Assembly (NCBI RefSeq): GCF_000740675.1
Contig: NZ_JPXI01000010.1
Span: forward strand, 62,001 to 126,000
DNA length: 64,000 nucleotides
Origin: Massilia sp. BSC265
GTDB taxonomy: Bacteria; Pseudomonadota; Gammaproteobacteria; Burkholderiales; Burkholderiaceae_D
Reading direction: 5' to 3'
Each line of letters starts with the position of its first letter. Within the stretch, counting starts at the first letter, position 1. The position numbers and the translations under genes are program-made. Under the pieces are notes generated by a model that saw nothing but the letters and a program-made list of their open reading frames with translations, made no database searches and was not told the origin of the DNA. Positions 28,740 through 38,026 of this stretch are shown piece after piece.

Positions 28740-29825
28740 ATGATCCATTTGCGTCCGCAATTTCGTCTAGCTGCGTTGGCCGTTGCCAGCGCCGTCCTGC
28801 TGTCGGCCTGCGCCACGCAGGGACCGATGCAGCCGGGCCAGCCTCTCCCGCCGGGACAGGCTGCACCGCAGACCCCGCAAGTGACACCGGAGATGGCGGC
28901 TGCGGCCGAGACCCTCACCAGGATGGCGACCCTGCAGGACCGCCTGTACAAGGTCGCCGCGCCCCTCCTCATCGACAATGCGGAACTGTGCACGCGCCAC
29001 GCGCGCAACCTGCTCGGTTTCACGGCCAAGAACCGCTATACCTATCCGGGAAGTTATAACGAGGCCGCGCACGCCGTGCTCGGCATGGGTGAGCGCCTCC
29101 AGGTAACCAATGTACTGGCCGGCAGCGGCGCCGCCAAGGCCGGCCTGCGCAACGGCGACGAACTCGTGGCCGCCGGCGGCAAGCCGCTGCCGACCGGCCC
29201 GAATGCGCTGTCCCAGGCGGGCGCCGTGTTCGGGCCGATCATGCAGAAACAGGCCAGCCTGCCGCTGACCATCGATCGCCGCGGACAGCAGCGCGACCTG
29301 ACGATTCCCGTGACCCGCGCGTGCGCCTTCGGCATCGAACTGGGCAACGCGGACAACGTCAATGCCTATGCCGACGGCCAGCGCGTGATGGTCACGCGCG
29401 GCATGGTGGGCTTCGTCCAGAACGACGAAGAACTGGCCTACGTGGTGGCGCACACGATGGCGCACAACATGCTGAACCACGCGGCCAACCAGCGCAATGC
29501 CGCCACCATCGGCAGCATCATCGACAACCTGACCCGCATCGCGCCGGACACCTCGATGCTGATCGGCAGCGGCGGCATCAAGTCCATGCCGGCGACGCTC
29601 GACACCGCCGCCGACCGGCTCGCGGTCTACCTGCTGGCGCGCGCCGACTACCGTGTGGATGGCGTGTCGGGATTCTGGAAGCGCTTCGCCGAGACCTACC
29701 CGGCGACGGTCCTGAACGGCCACACCGCGAACCACCCGGCGCTCGCGCAACGCACGGCCGCCATCGACAAGGCGGTGGCCGAGGTCAAGGCGAAGAAGGC
29801 GGCGAACCAGCCACTCAAGCCCTGA
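28740..29825 (+). CDS. PDZ-containing lipoprotein with degenerate M48 peptidase-like domain
   Basis: This 361-residue protein has a lipoprotein signal peptide with lipobox LSAC (Cys24). A PDZ-like segment (about 115-190, LQVTNVLAGSGAAKAGLRNGDELVAAGG) and an M48-type region (about 215-350) follow. In active M48 enzymes the zinc site is HExxH plus a downstream Glu before xxAD. Here the helix reads HTMAH (238-242), so the catalytic Glu is Thr, and the downstream element is DTAAD (288-292), with Asp where Glu is usual. It is probably inactive or works differently, perhaps as an envelope chaperone or decoy. It starts 22 nt after dut. Confidence 0.8.
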   Translation: MIHLRPQFRLAALAVASAVLLSACATQGPMQPGQPLPPGQAAPQTPQVTPEMAAAAETLTRMATLQDRLYKVAAPLLIDNAELCTRHARNLLGFTAKNRYTYPGSYNEAAHAVLGMGERLQVTNVLAGSGAAKAGLRNGDELVAAGGKPLPTGPNALSQAGAVFGPIMQKQASLPLTIDRRGQQRDLTIPVTRACAFGIELGNADNVNAYADGQRVMVTRGMVGFVQNDEELAYVVAHTMAHNMLNHAANQRNAATIGSIIDNLTRIAPDTSMLIGSGGIKSMPATLDTAADRLAVYLLARADYRVDGVSGFWKRFAETYPATVLNGHTANHPALAQRTAAIDKAVAEVKAKKAANQPLKP

Positions 29826-29981
29826 TCGCATAGCATTGCCCATCCAACGCGGACGCCCGGTGCGTCCGCGTTCGTTTTGGCGGCCACTACCCAGCAGAAG
29901 CCAGCTTCCGGCAAGCCGGCCGCGTTTTTTGTATCATTGCCCACCACACCAACGACGCCGCACACGACGCGGCGCAGCACC

Positions 29982-31007
29982 ATGGACAGCATCGACCTCG
30001 ACGTACTGAAGACCTGCGACGCCTGGCTCGCCGCCGGCCGCCGCTGCCAGCTGGTGACGGTGATCAAGACCTGGGGCTCGAGCCCGCGCCCGATCGGCGC
30101 GCTACTGGCCATCTGCGAGGACGGCAGCGTGGTCGGCTCGGTCTCCGGGGGCTGCATCGAAGACGACCTGATCGAGAAAGTGCGCCGCAACGGCATCGAG
30201 ATGACCCGTCCCGAGATCGTCAGCTACGGCATCAGCGCCGACGAGGCGCACCGCTTCGGCCTGCCCTGCGGCGGCACCATCGAACTGGCCATCGAGCCAC
30301 TCTCGCGGGACAGCCGCATCCGCGAACTGCTGGCGCGGCTGAGCGAGGGTGAACTGGTCGAGCGCCGCGTGATACTTGCGACCGGCGCCGTCACCCTGGC
30401 GCGCGCCGAGGCCGGCGCCATCCAGCGCGTGGAGGACGGGGTGCTGGCCACCATCCACGGACCGCGCTGGCGCCTGTACATCATCGGCGCCGGTCCGCTG
30501 TCGCGCTTCCTGGCGCAGATCGCCAGCGGCATGGACTACCGCGTGGTCGTGTGCGACCCGCGCGAGGAATACCGCAGCGGCTGGAATCTGCCCGGCGTGG
30601 AACTGGTGCACGCCATGCCCGACGACCTGGTGATCGAGGCGCGCCTGGATGCGCGCAGCGCGGTTGTCGCCCTGACTCACGACCCCAAGCTCGACGACCT
30701 GGCCCTGATGGAGGCGCTCAGGTCCGAGGCCTTCTATGTCGGCGCGATCGGCTCGCGCCTGAACAACGACAAGCGCCGCGAGCGCCTCAAGCTGTTCGAC
30801 CTGAGCGAGGCCCAGCTGGCGCGCCTGCACGGACCGATCGGCATTTATATCGGCAGCAAGACCCCGAGCGAGATCGCGATCTCGATCATGGCCGAAATGA
30901 CCGCCGTGAAGAACGGCGTGCCGGCCACCCTGCTGGTGCCCCACGCGGCGGCGGCCCAGTCGGCGAGCACGGCAGCCTGCACCGTGCTGCGCAGCGACGC
31001 CGCGTGA
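29982..31007 (+). CDS. XdhC/CoxI family protein
   Basis: This 341-residue protein has an N-terminal XdhC_CoxI segment (TVIKTWGSSPRPIGALLAI, SVSGGCIEDDLI) and a C-terminal Rossmann-like domain (LYIIGAGPLSRFLAQIA, FYVGAIGSRLNNDKRRERL, GIYIGSKTPSEIAISIMAEM). XdhC-type proteins bind Mo-molybdopterin and help sulfurate and insert it into xanthine-dehydrogenase-like enzymes. No xdhA/xdhB or other molybdo-hydroxylase is adjacent. ATG 29982 is preferred; the upstream extension is non-conserved. The moa/mob/moe genes are 25 kb away. Confidence 0.9.
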   Translation: MDSIDLDVLKTCDAWLAAGRRCQLVTVIKTWGSSPRPIGALLAICEDGSVVGSVSGGCIEDDLIEKVRRNGIEMTRPEIVSYGISADEAHRFGLPCGGTIELAIEPLSRDSRIRELLARLSEGELVERRVILATGAVTLARAEAGAIQRVEDGVLATIHGPRWRLYIIGAGPLSRFLAQIASGMDYRVVVCDPREEYRSGWNLPGVELVHAMPDDLVIEARLDARSAVVALTHDPKLDDLALMEALRSEAFYVGAIGSRLNNDKRRERLKLFDLSEAQLARLHGPIGIYIGSKTPSEIAISIMAEMTAVKNGVPATLLVPHAAAAQSASTAACTVLRSDAA

Positions 31008-31080
31008 ATTCCAGCGCAATAACCGGGTGGCGCAATCCGGACCGTGCCGCCACAATCGTCCTTTTCTCCCCCGCCGCCCA

Positions 31081-31986
31081 ATGAATACCGTGAACATGTT
31101 GCGCCTCGTGGCGCTGGCCGCCATCTGGGGCGGCTCCTTCCTCTTCATGCGCATCGCCGCGCCCGTGCTCGGACCCGCGGTGCTGATCGAATACCGGGTG
31201 CTGTTCGCGGCCCTGTTCCTGGCCGGCGTCTCGTGGGTCCTGCACCGCCGTGGCAAGGGGACCTCACTCGACCTGCGCCAGCACTGGAAACACTACCTGG
31301 TGCTGGGCTTCTTTAACTCGGCCCTGCCCTTCCTGCTGTTCGCCTTCGCCGCGCGCACCCTGTCGGCCTCGGTGCTGTCGGTACTGAACGCCACCGCGCC
31401 GATGTTCGGCGCGCTCGTCGGGGCGGTATGGGCGCGCCAGGCCGTCTCCCCCCGCGCCGCACTCGGCCTGGTGCTGGGCACGGTCGGCGTGGGACTGCTG
31501 GTCGGCTTCGACCACGTGTCGGAACGCCCCGGCGCCATGGTGGCCATCGTCGCGGCGCTGGTGGCGGCCTTCTGCTACAGCATCGCCAGCCAGTACGCCA
31601 AGTCGGCCAAGGCGGTAGCGCCCTTCGCCAACGCACACGGCTCGATGTGGGCCGCGACGCTGTTCGTGATCCCGGCCCTGCCCTTCTTTCCGTCGCCGGG
31701 CGAACCGACGGCCGGCATCTGGGCGGCGGTGCTGGCGCTGGGCGTGGTCTGCAGCGGCATCGCCTACATCCTCTACTTCAAGCTGATCGAGGAAGTCGGT
31801 ACCACCTCGGCACTGACGGTGACCTTCCTGAATCCGATGTTCGGCATCCTGTGGGGCGCGATCTTCCTGCATGAAGTGATCGGCTGGCATACGCTGCTCG
31901 GCTCAAGCATCGTGCTCGTCGGCACGGCCTTGGTGACCGGCTTCGTGCCTTCCTTCCTGCGCGCGCCTGCCGCGCAGGCCAAGTAG
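31081..31986 (+). CDS. EamA/DMT family transporter
   Basis: This 301-residue protein has about ten hydrophobic helices in two EamA repeats (residues about 5-140 and 150-290). Typical features are LAAIWGGSFLFMRIA near the start and LNPMFGILWGAIFLHEVIGW in the second half. Such proteins usually export amino acids or other metabolites; the substrate cannot be read from sequence. It lies 73 nt after the XdhC gene and 17 nt before the glycosylase gene. Confidence 0.9.
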   Translation: MNTVNMLRLVALAAIWGGSFLFMRIAAPVLGPAVLIEYRVLFAALFLAGVSWVLHRRGKGTSLDLRQHWKHYLVLGFFNSALPFLLFAFAARTLSASVLSVLNATAPMFGALVGAVWARQAVSPRAALGLVLGTVGVGLLVGFDHVSERPGAMVAIVAALVAAFCYSIASQYAKSAKAVAPFANAHGSMWAATLFVIPALPFFPSPGEPTAGIWAAVLALGVVCSGIAYILYFKLIEEVGTTSALTVTFLNPMFGILWGAIFLHEVIGWHTLLGSSIVLVGTALVTGFVPSFLRAPAAQAK

Positions 31987-32003
31987 ACGGACCGCGAAGC
32001 GCG

Positions 32004-32891
32004 ATGCGTAGCGAGATCACCCTCGACCTGCCGCCCGGCTATCGCTTCCAGGACGTGCTGGCCTTTCACAGCCGCGATGCGGAAGAGATCGCGGAACAGG
32101 TGGCGGCGGACGGCTTGCGCAAGGGTGTGCTGCTCGACGGCACGCCCGTGGTGCTGGAAGTGGGTTTCTGTCGCGACACCGCACGCTGCCTGGTCGACGC
32201 GGACGGCGACGTGAGCCCGGCACTGCTGGCGCATGCACGCGAGGCCCTGCTCAACATCCTCGGCCTGCGCATCGACCCGGCCGCCTTCGCCGCGTTCGCG
32301 CGCAATGATCCTGCGCTGGGGCCGGTGGTGGCACGCCAGCCGGGCTTGCGCATCGTCCAGTCCGCCACCGTGTTCGAGGCCCTGACCTGGGCGATCATCG
32401 GCCAGCAGATCAACCTGCCTTTCGCCATCTCGCTGCGCCGTACGTTCATCCAGCTCGCCGGCCGGGTCCATGCGAGCGGCCTGTGGTGTTATCCGGAAGC
32501 GCCGGACGTCGCCCGGTTGGCGCTGGAAGACCTGACCAGCCGCAAGTTCTCTCGCTCGAAAGCCGAGACCCTGCTGCGCCTGGCCCGGCTCGTGGTCGAA
32601 GGCGGCGTCGACCTGGACCGCGCACGTCTGGTGGGCGATATCGTGGAGGAGCTGCTGGCCATTAAAGGCATCGGCCCCTGGACCGTCAACTATGCCCTGC
32701 TGCGCGGCTATGGCTACCCGGACTGTTCTCTGGAAGGCGACGTGGCCATCCGCACCGCCTTCCACCGCCTGCTGGGTGGAGACGCCCGCCCGGACATCCC
32801 GACCACGCAGCGCCTGCTCGAGCGCTACGCGCCGCACCGCACGATGGCGGCTGCCTACCTGTGGGCCAGCCTCAGCGATTCCAGCAGCTAG
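32004..32891 (+). CDS. DNA-3-methyladenine glycosylase II (AlkA-type HhH-GPD)
   Basis: This 295-residue base-excision repair enzyme has an N-terminal AlkA-like domain and a HhH-GPD core. It shows TWAIIGQQINLPFAISL, the hairpin LLAIKGIGPWTVNYALL, and SLEGDVAIR, whose Asp corresponds to the catalytic Asp of AlkA. It should remove alkylated purines such as 3-methyladenine. There is no adjacent ada gene. It converges with the DUF1851 gene, whose end is 10 nt away. Confidence 0.9.
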   Translation: MRSEITLDLPPGYRFQDVLAFHSRDAEEIAEQVAADGLRKGVLLDGTPVVLEVGFCRDTARCLVDADGDVSPALLAHAREALLNILGLRIDPAAFAAFARNDPALGPVVARQPGLRIVQSATVFEALTWAIIGQQINLPFAISLRRTFIQLAGRVHASGLWCYPEAPDVARLALEDLTSRKFSRSKAETLLRLARLVVEGGVDLDRARLVGDIVEELLAIKGIGPWTVNYALLRGYGYPDCSLEGDVAIRTAFHRLLGGDARPDIPTTQRLLERYAPHRTMAAAYLWASLSDSSS

Positions 32892-32901
32892 CGAAGGCCG
32901 T

Positions 32902-33315
32902 TTAATTCCAGCGCGGCAAGTCGTCGAACTGCTGCGCACTTTCCCCCGAAAAACGGATCAGCTCCGGCAGCGGCACCGTGGCCAGGTTCTCGCGGCCGTA
33001 GTGGCCGCCGAGCGCGCTCGGGATCTTGAGGCAGTATTTGCGTCCCTCTACCAAGGGACCAAGCGTGGTTTCCGCCAGGTGCACGACTTCCGGCATGTAC
33101 CAGTCGTTCAGGAAATCCTGGTTGTAGGCTAGCGCATCCAGTGCCGCGCGACTGTCGGCGACCGGTTCGCAGCACAGGTCTTGCGGGCGCAGCCGCCAGT
33201 AGCGCCCTTCGTCGTCGCGGATGATGAGGTTACCGAATGCATTGGACCCAAGGACTTCGACAGCGGTCAAGCCGACCCAGCCCCAGGCGTCGTTGATGTC
33301 GTCTACGTTGATCAT
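32902..33315 (-). CDS. DUF1851 / T6SS Tdi1-like immunity-type protein
   Basis: This 137-residue cytosolic protein resembles the DUF1851 (Tdi1 C-terminal) family, by FGNLIIRDDEGRYWRLRPQDL, LGPLVEGRKYCLKIPSALGG and LATVPLPELIRFSGESAQQ. Family members include immunity proteins against type VI secretion DNase effectors, often in SUKH-like immunity clusters. No effector, vgrG or other T6SS gene is near, so this is an orphan. The C-terminus (DDLPRWN) appears about ten residues shorter than family members I recall. It may be a stand-alone immunity gene or have another role. Confidence 0.6.
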   Translation of the reverse strand: MINVDDINDAWGWVGLTAVEVLGSNAFGNLIIRDDEGRYWRLRPQDLCCEPVADSRAALDALAYNQDFLNDWYMPEVVHLAETTLGPLVEGRKYCLKIPSALGGHYGRENLATVPLPELIRFSGESAQQFDDLPRWN

Positions 33316-33460
33316 GTGGTCTGCCCTGTTGGTTCGCGAGCCGGTACACGGATGCCTGCGCCGGCGTTACGCGTGTTGGACAAGGCTGGCTCGACAACAT
33401 TCCGAACGGATGCGTCCGGTTTGACACCGCTCTGGTCTGAGCCGCTTGGACGGGAAAAAC

Positions 33461-33496
33461 GAAAAAGCCGTTGATCCTTGCGAATCAACGGCTTTT
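33461..33496 (-). terminator. Terminator of the initiator tRNA gene
   Basis: On the minus strand AAAAGCCGTTGAT pairs with ATCAACGGCTTTT around TCGCAAGG, ending in a T-rich stretch, directly after the tRNA 3' end. Confidence 0.88.
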
Positions 33497-33502
33497 GAAT
33501 TC

Positions 33503-33579
33503 TGGTTGCGGGGACAGGATTTGAACCTGTGACCTTCGGGTTATGAGCCCGACGAGCTGCCAGACTGCTCCACCCCGCG
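33503..33579 (-). tRNA. tRNA-fMet (initiator, anticodon CAT)
   Basis: The 77-nt minus-strand gene starts CGCGGGGTGGAGCAG and ends CCCCGCAACCA, with CCA encoded. The anticodon loop is CTCATAA in a GGG/CCC stem. The unpaired C1-A72 (5' C opposite A) and the three G-C pairs of the anticodon stem are the marks of initiator tRNA. A good promoter lies just upstream and a terminator downstream. Confidence 0.97.
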
Positions 33580-33592
33580 TCTGATGAAATGA

Positions 33593-33621
33593 ATTATACG
33601 CCGAAACGGTCTTTTAGGCAA
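33593..33621 (-). promoter_or_regulatory. Promoter of the initiator tRNA gene
   Basis: On the minus strand TTGCCT (33616-33621) and TATAAT (33593-33598) are separated by exactly 17 nt, with the tRNA beginning 13 nt further on. This fits a sigma-70 stable-RNA promoter. Confidence 0.82.
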
Positions 33622-33752
33622 ATGCAATCCTCCCCTGATGAGCGATTGCAGCACGGCATGGCTCGGCCGTGGGCACTTTTGCACGCGCCGGCGGCGGCCC
33701 AGTGCCGGCAATTCAGTGTAAAGTAAGCACAATCTCAACCTGCCGCTGACCT

Positions 33753-34334
33753 ATGAAATTCTGTTCCGAGTGCGCCCATCCTGTCGCCCTGGCAATTCCC
33801 GAAGGCGACAACCGGCCGCGCTACGTCTGCCCCCACTGCCACACGATCCACTACCAGAATCCCAAGCTGGTCATCGGCTCGATCCCCGTCTGGGAACAGG
33901 ACGGCAAGCTGCAACTGCTCCTTTGCAAACGCGCGATCGAACCGCGCTACGGCTACTGGACCTTGCCGGCCGGCTTCATGGAGAACGAGGAAACGACAGA
34001 GCAGGCCGCCGTGCGCGAAACCGAAGAGGAAGCCGGCGCCGATGTCGACCTCGGCAAGCTGTTCACCCTGCTCAACGTGGCCCATGTGCATCAGGTCCAT
34101 CTGTTCTACCTGGCACGCCTGCGCAACCTGGACTTCGCGCCCGGTGAGGAAAGCCTTGAGGTGCAATTGTTCACCCAGGAAGAGATTCCCTGGGACGACC
34201 TGGCTTTCCCTACGGTACGCACCACGCTGGAACTGTTCTTTGCCGACCACGTCAAAGTGCGCGAGGGCGGCAGCTACGGTTTCCATAGCCGGGACATCGT
34301 TCGCCCGATGCTGGCTCCCCGCGAACCCGACTGA
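33753..34334 (+). CDS. Nudix hydrolase with N-terminal zinc ribbon
   Basis: This 193-residue protein has an N-terminal ribbon with CSECAH and CPHCHT (two CxxC pairs, residues 4-28). The Nudix domain has the box [20 protein letters not shown] followed by AGA, which matches the consensus Gx5Ex7REUxEExGU. Zinc-ribbon Nudix proteins include NudC-like enzymes, but this one is shorter. The substrate, probably a nucleoside-diphosphate derivative, is not determined. It precedes aat by 14 nt. Confidence 0.92.
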   Translation: MKFCSECAHPVALAIPEGDNRPRYVCPHCHTIHYQNPKLVIGSIPVWEQDGKLQLLLCKRAIEPRYGYWTLPAGFMENEETTEQAAVRETEEEAGADVDLGKLFTLLNVAHVHQVHLFYLARLRNLDFAPGEESLEVQLFTQEEIPWDDLAFPTVRTTLELFFADHVKVREGGSYGFHSRDIVRPMLAPREPD

Positions 34335-34348
34335 TCCCAGAGCCCGTC

Positions 34349-35080
34349 ATGATCCCCTGGCTCGAGCCGACATCGCCCTTCCCTGACGTATCCGAGGCGC
34401 TGACGATCGACGCCCCCGGCCTGCTCGCGGCCGGCGCCGACCTGTCGCCGCAGCGCCTGTTGCTGGCCTACCGGAACGGCATCTTCCCCTGGTTCTCGGA
34501 AGGCCAGCCCATCCTGTGGTGGAGCACCGACCCGCGCATGGTGCTGCGTACCGAGCACTTCAAGGTGAGCGAAAGCCTGAAGAAGACCCTGAAGCGCGTC
34601 GAGCGCAGCCGCGTCGAAGGAGGCCCTTGGGACGTGCGCTTCGACAGCGCCTTCGAAGACGTGATGCGCGCCTGCGCCGCCCCGCGCAAGGACGGGCCCG
34701 GCACCTGGATCTCGGAAGACATCATCGACGGCTATACCGGCCTGCATGCGATGGGCTATGCCCACTCGTCGGAAGTCTGGTACGAGGGCAAGCTGGTGGG
34801 CGGCGCCTATGGCGTGTGCATCGGACGCATGTTCTACGGCGAATCGATGTTCGCCCGGGTGACGGACGCGTCCAAGGTGGCGCTCGCCTACCTGGTCGCC
34901 TTCCTGCGCAGCCAGGGCGTCTCGACGATCGATTGCCAGCAGGAGACCGGCCACCTGGCTTCGCTGGGCGCCTCGCCGATCCCGCGCAGCGCCTTCCTGG
35001 CCCATTTGCGCCAGGCCATCCAAGAGCCGGCCATCACCCACTGGGAAGTTGCGCCCCCTCTGGATCGGCGCGGTAGGTAG
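34349..35080 (+). CDS. aat: Leucyl/phenylalanyl-tRNA-protein transferase
   Basis: This 243-residue N-end-rule enzyme transfers Leu or Phe from tRNA to proteins with N-terminal Lys or Arg, marking them for ClpAP. Conserved segments are [40 protein letters not shown] and [18 protein letters not shown]. It forms a cluster with bpt (82 nt downstream), so both N-degron transferases are encoded together. Confidence 0.96.
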   Translation: MIPWLEPTSPFPDVSEALTIDAPGLLAAGADLSPQRLLLAYRNGIFPWFSEGQPILWWSTDPRMVLRTEHFKVSESLKKTLKRVERSRVEGGPWDVRFDSAFEDVMRACAAPRKDGPGTWISEDIIDGYTGLHAMGYAHSSEVWYEGKLVGGAYGVCIGRMFYGESMFARVTDASKVALAYLVAFLRSQGVSTIDCQQETGHLASLGASPIPRSAFLAHLRQAIQEPAITHWEVAPPLDRRGR

Positions 35081-35161
35081 CTGCACCGTTGATTGGCTAA
35101 CAGTGACACCGCTTTGATTTCGCTAAAATAGGTCCATCACGTCGTCTCGAGAGCTTTTTGC

Positions 35162-35890
35162 ATGACGCACCTAAATGACCTGCCCTTCGCTACGCTGCAG
35201 TTCTACACGACGGCGCCCTATCCCTGCAGTTACCTCGATGCGCGCCAGGCCCGTTCGCAAGTGGCGACGCCTTCGCACCTGATCAATGCCGACGTGTATT
35301 CCGAGCTGGTGCGCAACGGCTTCCGCCGCAGCGGCATCTTCACCTACCGCCCCTATTGCGACGGCTGCCAGGCCTGCATCCCGGTACGGGTGAAGTGCGA
35401 GGATTTCACGCCCAGCCGTACCCAGCGCCGCGCCTGGAAGCGCCACGGCAACCTGGTGGCGATGGTGGCCAACCTCGCGTTCTCCGACGAGCACTACGCG
35501 CTCTACCTGCGCTACCAGACCACCCGCCACGTCGGCGGCGGCATGGACCAGGACAGCCGCGACCAGTACGCCCAGTTCCTGCTGCAGAGCCGGGTGAACA
35601 CCCGCCTGGTCGAGTTCCGCGAGCCCGACGGCCTGCTGCGCATGGTCTCGATCATCGACGTGCTGTCCGATGGCCTGTCGTCGGTCTATACCTTCTTCGA
35701 CCCGGACCTGCCGGGCGCCTCCTTCGGCACCTACAACGTCATGTGGCAGGTGAACCAGGCGCGCGAACTCGGTCTCCAGTATGTCTACCTGGGCTACTGG
35801 ATCGAGCAAAGTCCGAAGATGGCCTACAAGATCAACTTCCGTCCGCTGGAAGCGCGCATCGGCGGCGTGTGGAGCGTGCTGGAGCGCTGA
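35162..35890 (+). CDS. bpt: Aspartate/glutamate leucyltransferase (bacterial ATE family)
   Basis: This 242-residue transferase adds Leu to proteins with N-terminal Asp or Glu. The ATE signature is visible: [12 protein letters not shown], then [20 protein letters not shown] with the Cys cluster, then [19 protein letters not shown], and the C-terminal [20 protein letters not shown]. It lies between aat and pyrD, an order common in betaproteobacteria. Confidence 0.95.
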   Translation: MTHLNDLPFATLQFYTTAPYPCSYLDARQARSQVATPSHLINADVYSELVRNGFRRSGIFTYRPYCDGCQACIPVRVKCEDFTPSRTQRRAWKRHGNLVAMVANLAFSDEHYALYLRYQTTRHVGGGMDQDSRDQYAQFLLQSRVNTRLVEFREPDGLLRMVSIIDVLSDGLSSVYTFFDPDLPGASFGTYNVMWQVNQARELGLQYVYLGYWIEQSPKMAYKINFRPLEARIGGVWSVLER

Positions 35891-35967
35891 AGCTATTGAT
35901 CCCTCGGATGGCCGCCGAGCCATCCCGGCGCTGTAAAATGGCGGGAGTCATTTACGATGAGTCCCCC

Positions 35968-37005
35968 ATGTCCGACAAGCTCCTGTACTCCCTCGCCCGC
36001 CCGCTGCTGTTCTCGCTCGACGCCGAGCAAGCCCACAACCTGACCCTGCCGCTGCTGCGCCGCGCCACGGCACTCGGCCTGACCAAGCTGTCCAGCCGCC
36101 CGGCGCCGGACCCGCGCACGGTCATGGGCATCACCTTCCCGAACCCGGTCGGCCTGGCCGCGGGCCTGGACAAGGACGGCGCCTACATCGACGGCCTTGC
36201 CTCGCTCGGCTTCGGCTCGATCGAGATCGGCACCGTGACGCCGCGCCCGCAGGGCGGCAACCCGAAGCCGCGTATCTTCCGCCTGCCGCAGGCGCAGGGC
36301 ATCATCAACCGCATGGGTTTCAACAACGGCGGTGTGGACGCGTTCGTGGCCAACGTGCAGGCCTCCCGCTTCTACCAGGACAAGCAGGGCGTGCTCGGCC
36401 TGAACATCGGCAAGAACGCCGACACCCCGATCGAGCGCGCGGCCGACGACTACCTCTACTGCCTGCGCAAGGTCTACCCCTACGCCAGCTATGTCACCGT
36501 CAACATCTCGTCGCCGAACACCAAGAACCTGCGCCAGCTGCAGGGCGAGTCCGAGCTCGACGCCCTGCTGTCGCAGCTGAAGGAAGAGCAGCTTCGGCTG
36601 GCGGACCAGCACAAGCGCTATGTGCCGGTAGTCCTGAAGATCGCGCCGGACATCGACGGCGACCAGGTGCGCAACATCGCCGGCGCCCTGCTGCGCCACA
36701 AGATCGACGGCGTGATCGCCACCAATACCACGCTCAGCCGCACCGCGGTGCAGGGCATGCAACATGGCGAGGAAGCGGGCGGCCTGTCGGGCGCGCCGGT
36801 GTTCGAACTGTCGAACACGGTGATCCGCCTGCTCAAAGCCGAACTGGGCGATGCGCTGCCGATCATCGGCGTGGGCGGCATCATGCGCGGCGAAGATGCA
36901 CGCGCCAAGATCGAGGCCGGCGCGCAGCTGGTGCAGCTCTACACCGGTTTCATTTATGCCGGCCCGGCGCTGATCCGCGACGCGGCGGCCGCACTGCGCC
37001 GCTAA
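35968..37005 (+). CDS. pyrD: Dihydroorotate dehydrogenase (quinone), class 2
   Basis: This 345-residue FMN enzyme is bound to the inner membrane and oxidises dihydroorotate to orotate with ubiquinone in pyrimidine synthesis. It has the amphipathic N-terminal segment of class 2 ([20 protein letters not shown]), [13 protein letters not shown], the [14 protein letters not shown] region with the catalytic Ser, and the FMN phosphate loop [16 protein letters not shown] 35968 is chosen; the same frame is open far upstream inside bpt but in a different frame from that gene. Confidence 0.96.
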   Translation: MSDKLLYSLARPLLFSLDAEQAHNLTLPLLRRATALGLTKLSSRPAPDPRTVMGITFPNPVGLAAGLDKDGAYIDGLASLGFGSIEIGTVTPRPQGGNPKPRIFRLPQAQGIINRMGFNNGGVDAFVANVQASRFYQDKQGVLGLNIGKNADTPIERAADDYLYCLRKVYPYASYVTVNISSPNTKNLRQLQGESELDALLSQLKEEQLRLADQHKRYVPVVLKIAPDIDGDQVRNIAGALLRHKIDGVIATNTTLSRTAVQGMQHGEEAGGLSGAPVFELSNTVIRLLKAELGDALPIIGVGGIMRGEDARAKIEAGAQLVQLYTGFIYAGPALIRDAAAALRR

Positions 37006-37007
37006 TG

Positions 37008-37040
37008 GAAGCATCGAGGAAGAATCGAGGAAGCATCGAC
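37008..37040 (+). repeat. Three tandem 11-bp repeats between pyrD and the kinase gene
   Basis: GAAGCATCGAG, GAAGAATCGAG and GAAGCATCGAC lie head to tail, starting 3 nt after the pyrD stop and ending 26 nt before the kinase ATG. This is a minor slippage-type repeat. Confidence 0.8.
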
Positions 37041-37066
37041 TAACACGCAGTCTTTCAGGAGCCGAC

Positions 37067-38023
37067 ATGAACGCATCCTTCCGTCCCCGCCGTTTCGACT
37101 TGATCGGCATCGGTGAGTGCATGGTGGAGTTTTATTCAGCCGAGCCGCTGGCAAGCGCATCCCAGCTGCAGCGCGCTTATGGCGGCGACGTCCTGAACGC
37201 GCTGGTGGCGAACCAGCGACTGGGCGGCAAAACCGGCTTCGTTACCAAAGTGGGCGACGACCCCTTCGGCAGTGGGCTGCTGGCCGCCTGGCGGCAGGAA
37301 GGAATCGACACCAGTCAGGCAGTCGAGCGTCCCGGCGACAACGGCGTGTACTTCATCTCGGTGGCCCCTAGCGGCGAGCGCGCCTTTACCTACCGCCGGC
37401 ACGGCACGCCCGCGTCGCAACTGGCGCCGGAAGACCTCGATCCGGCCTACATCGCCTCGAGCCATTGGCTGCTCCTGTCCGGCATTACCCAGGCGCTCTC
37501 GCCGACTGCGCGGGCGGCGACACTGGCTGCCGCGCGCATTGCCCTTGAAGCCGGCGTGCGCATTGCCTACGACCCCAATTACCGGCCGCGCCTGTGGGCC
37601 CTGCACGGGGGTCTTCCTGCCGCGCGCGCCGCCTTTGACGAGATTGCACCGTTCGCGGAGTGGCTGCTGCCCAGCCATCCGGCCGACGCGGCGCTGCTGG
37701 GTGCGGAAGACGCACTGGAAGAGGACATGGACGCCGCCTTCGCGATGGCCGAACGCTTTGCCAGCCGTGCTCCAAATGTCGCCCTGAAATGCAGCGCAGA
37801 CGGGTGCGTTCTGTCGAGCGCCGGGACGGTGCGCCACGTTGCGGGCGCCAAGGCGGACAAGGTGGTCGACACCACGGGCGCTGGCGACTGCTGGAACGGC
37901 AGTTTTCTATTCGGCCTGCAACAAGGCCAGACGATGGTGGATGCCGCCACCGAGGCCAATCGGCGTGCGGCGGCCAAGCTGGCTTATCGCGGCGCCATTC
38001 CACCGGCAGGCGTGATCAAGTAG
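37067..38023 (+). CDS. PfkB-family sugar kinase (2-keto-3-deoxygluconate kinase-like)
   Basis: This 318-residue ribokinase-family protein has an N-terminal GIGECMVEFY, the substrate lid region and the C-terminal signature DTTGAGDCWNGSFLFGL with the catalytic Asp. The N-terminal resemblance and absence of insertions favour a KDG kinase, which makes 2-keto-3-deoxy-6-phosphogluconate. No other hexuronate gene is adjacent, so the substrate is uncertain. It converges with the CysB-type gene. Confidence 0.88.
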   Translation: MNASFRPRRFDLIGIGECMVEFYSAEPLASASQLQRAYGGDVLNALVANQRLGGKTGFVTKVGDDPFGSGLLAAWRQEGIDTSQAVERPGDNGVYFISVAPSGERAFTYRRHGTPASQLAPEDLDPAYIASSHWLLLSGITQALSPTARAATLAAARIALEAGVRIAYDPNYRPRLWALHGGLPAARAAFDEIAPFAEWLLPSHPADAALLGAEDALEEDMDAAFAMAERFASRAPNVALKCSADGCVLSSAGTVRHVAGAKADKVVDTTGAGDCWNGSFLFGLQQGQTMVDAATEANRRAAAKLAYRGAIPPAGVIK

Positions 38024-38026
38024 GGA

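Noticed and set aside
33461..33496. Hairpin near the tRNA considered as another REP
   Set aside because: It lacks the GTAG head and GGGCGG stem; it is a normal intrinsic terminator with a T tract.
33503..33579. tRNA considered as an integration site of a mobile element
   Set aside because: There is no integrase, no duplicated tRNA 3' end and no atypical DNA beside it; the flanks are core genes.
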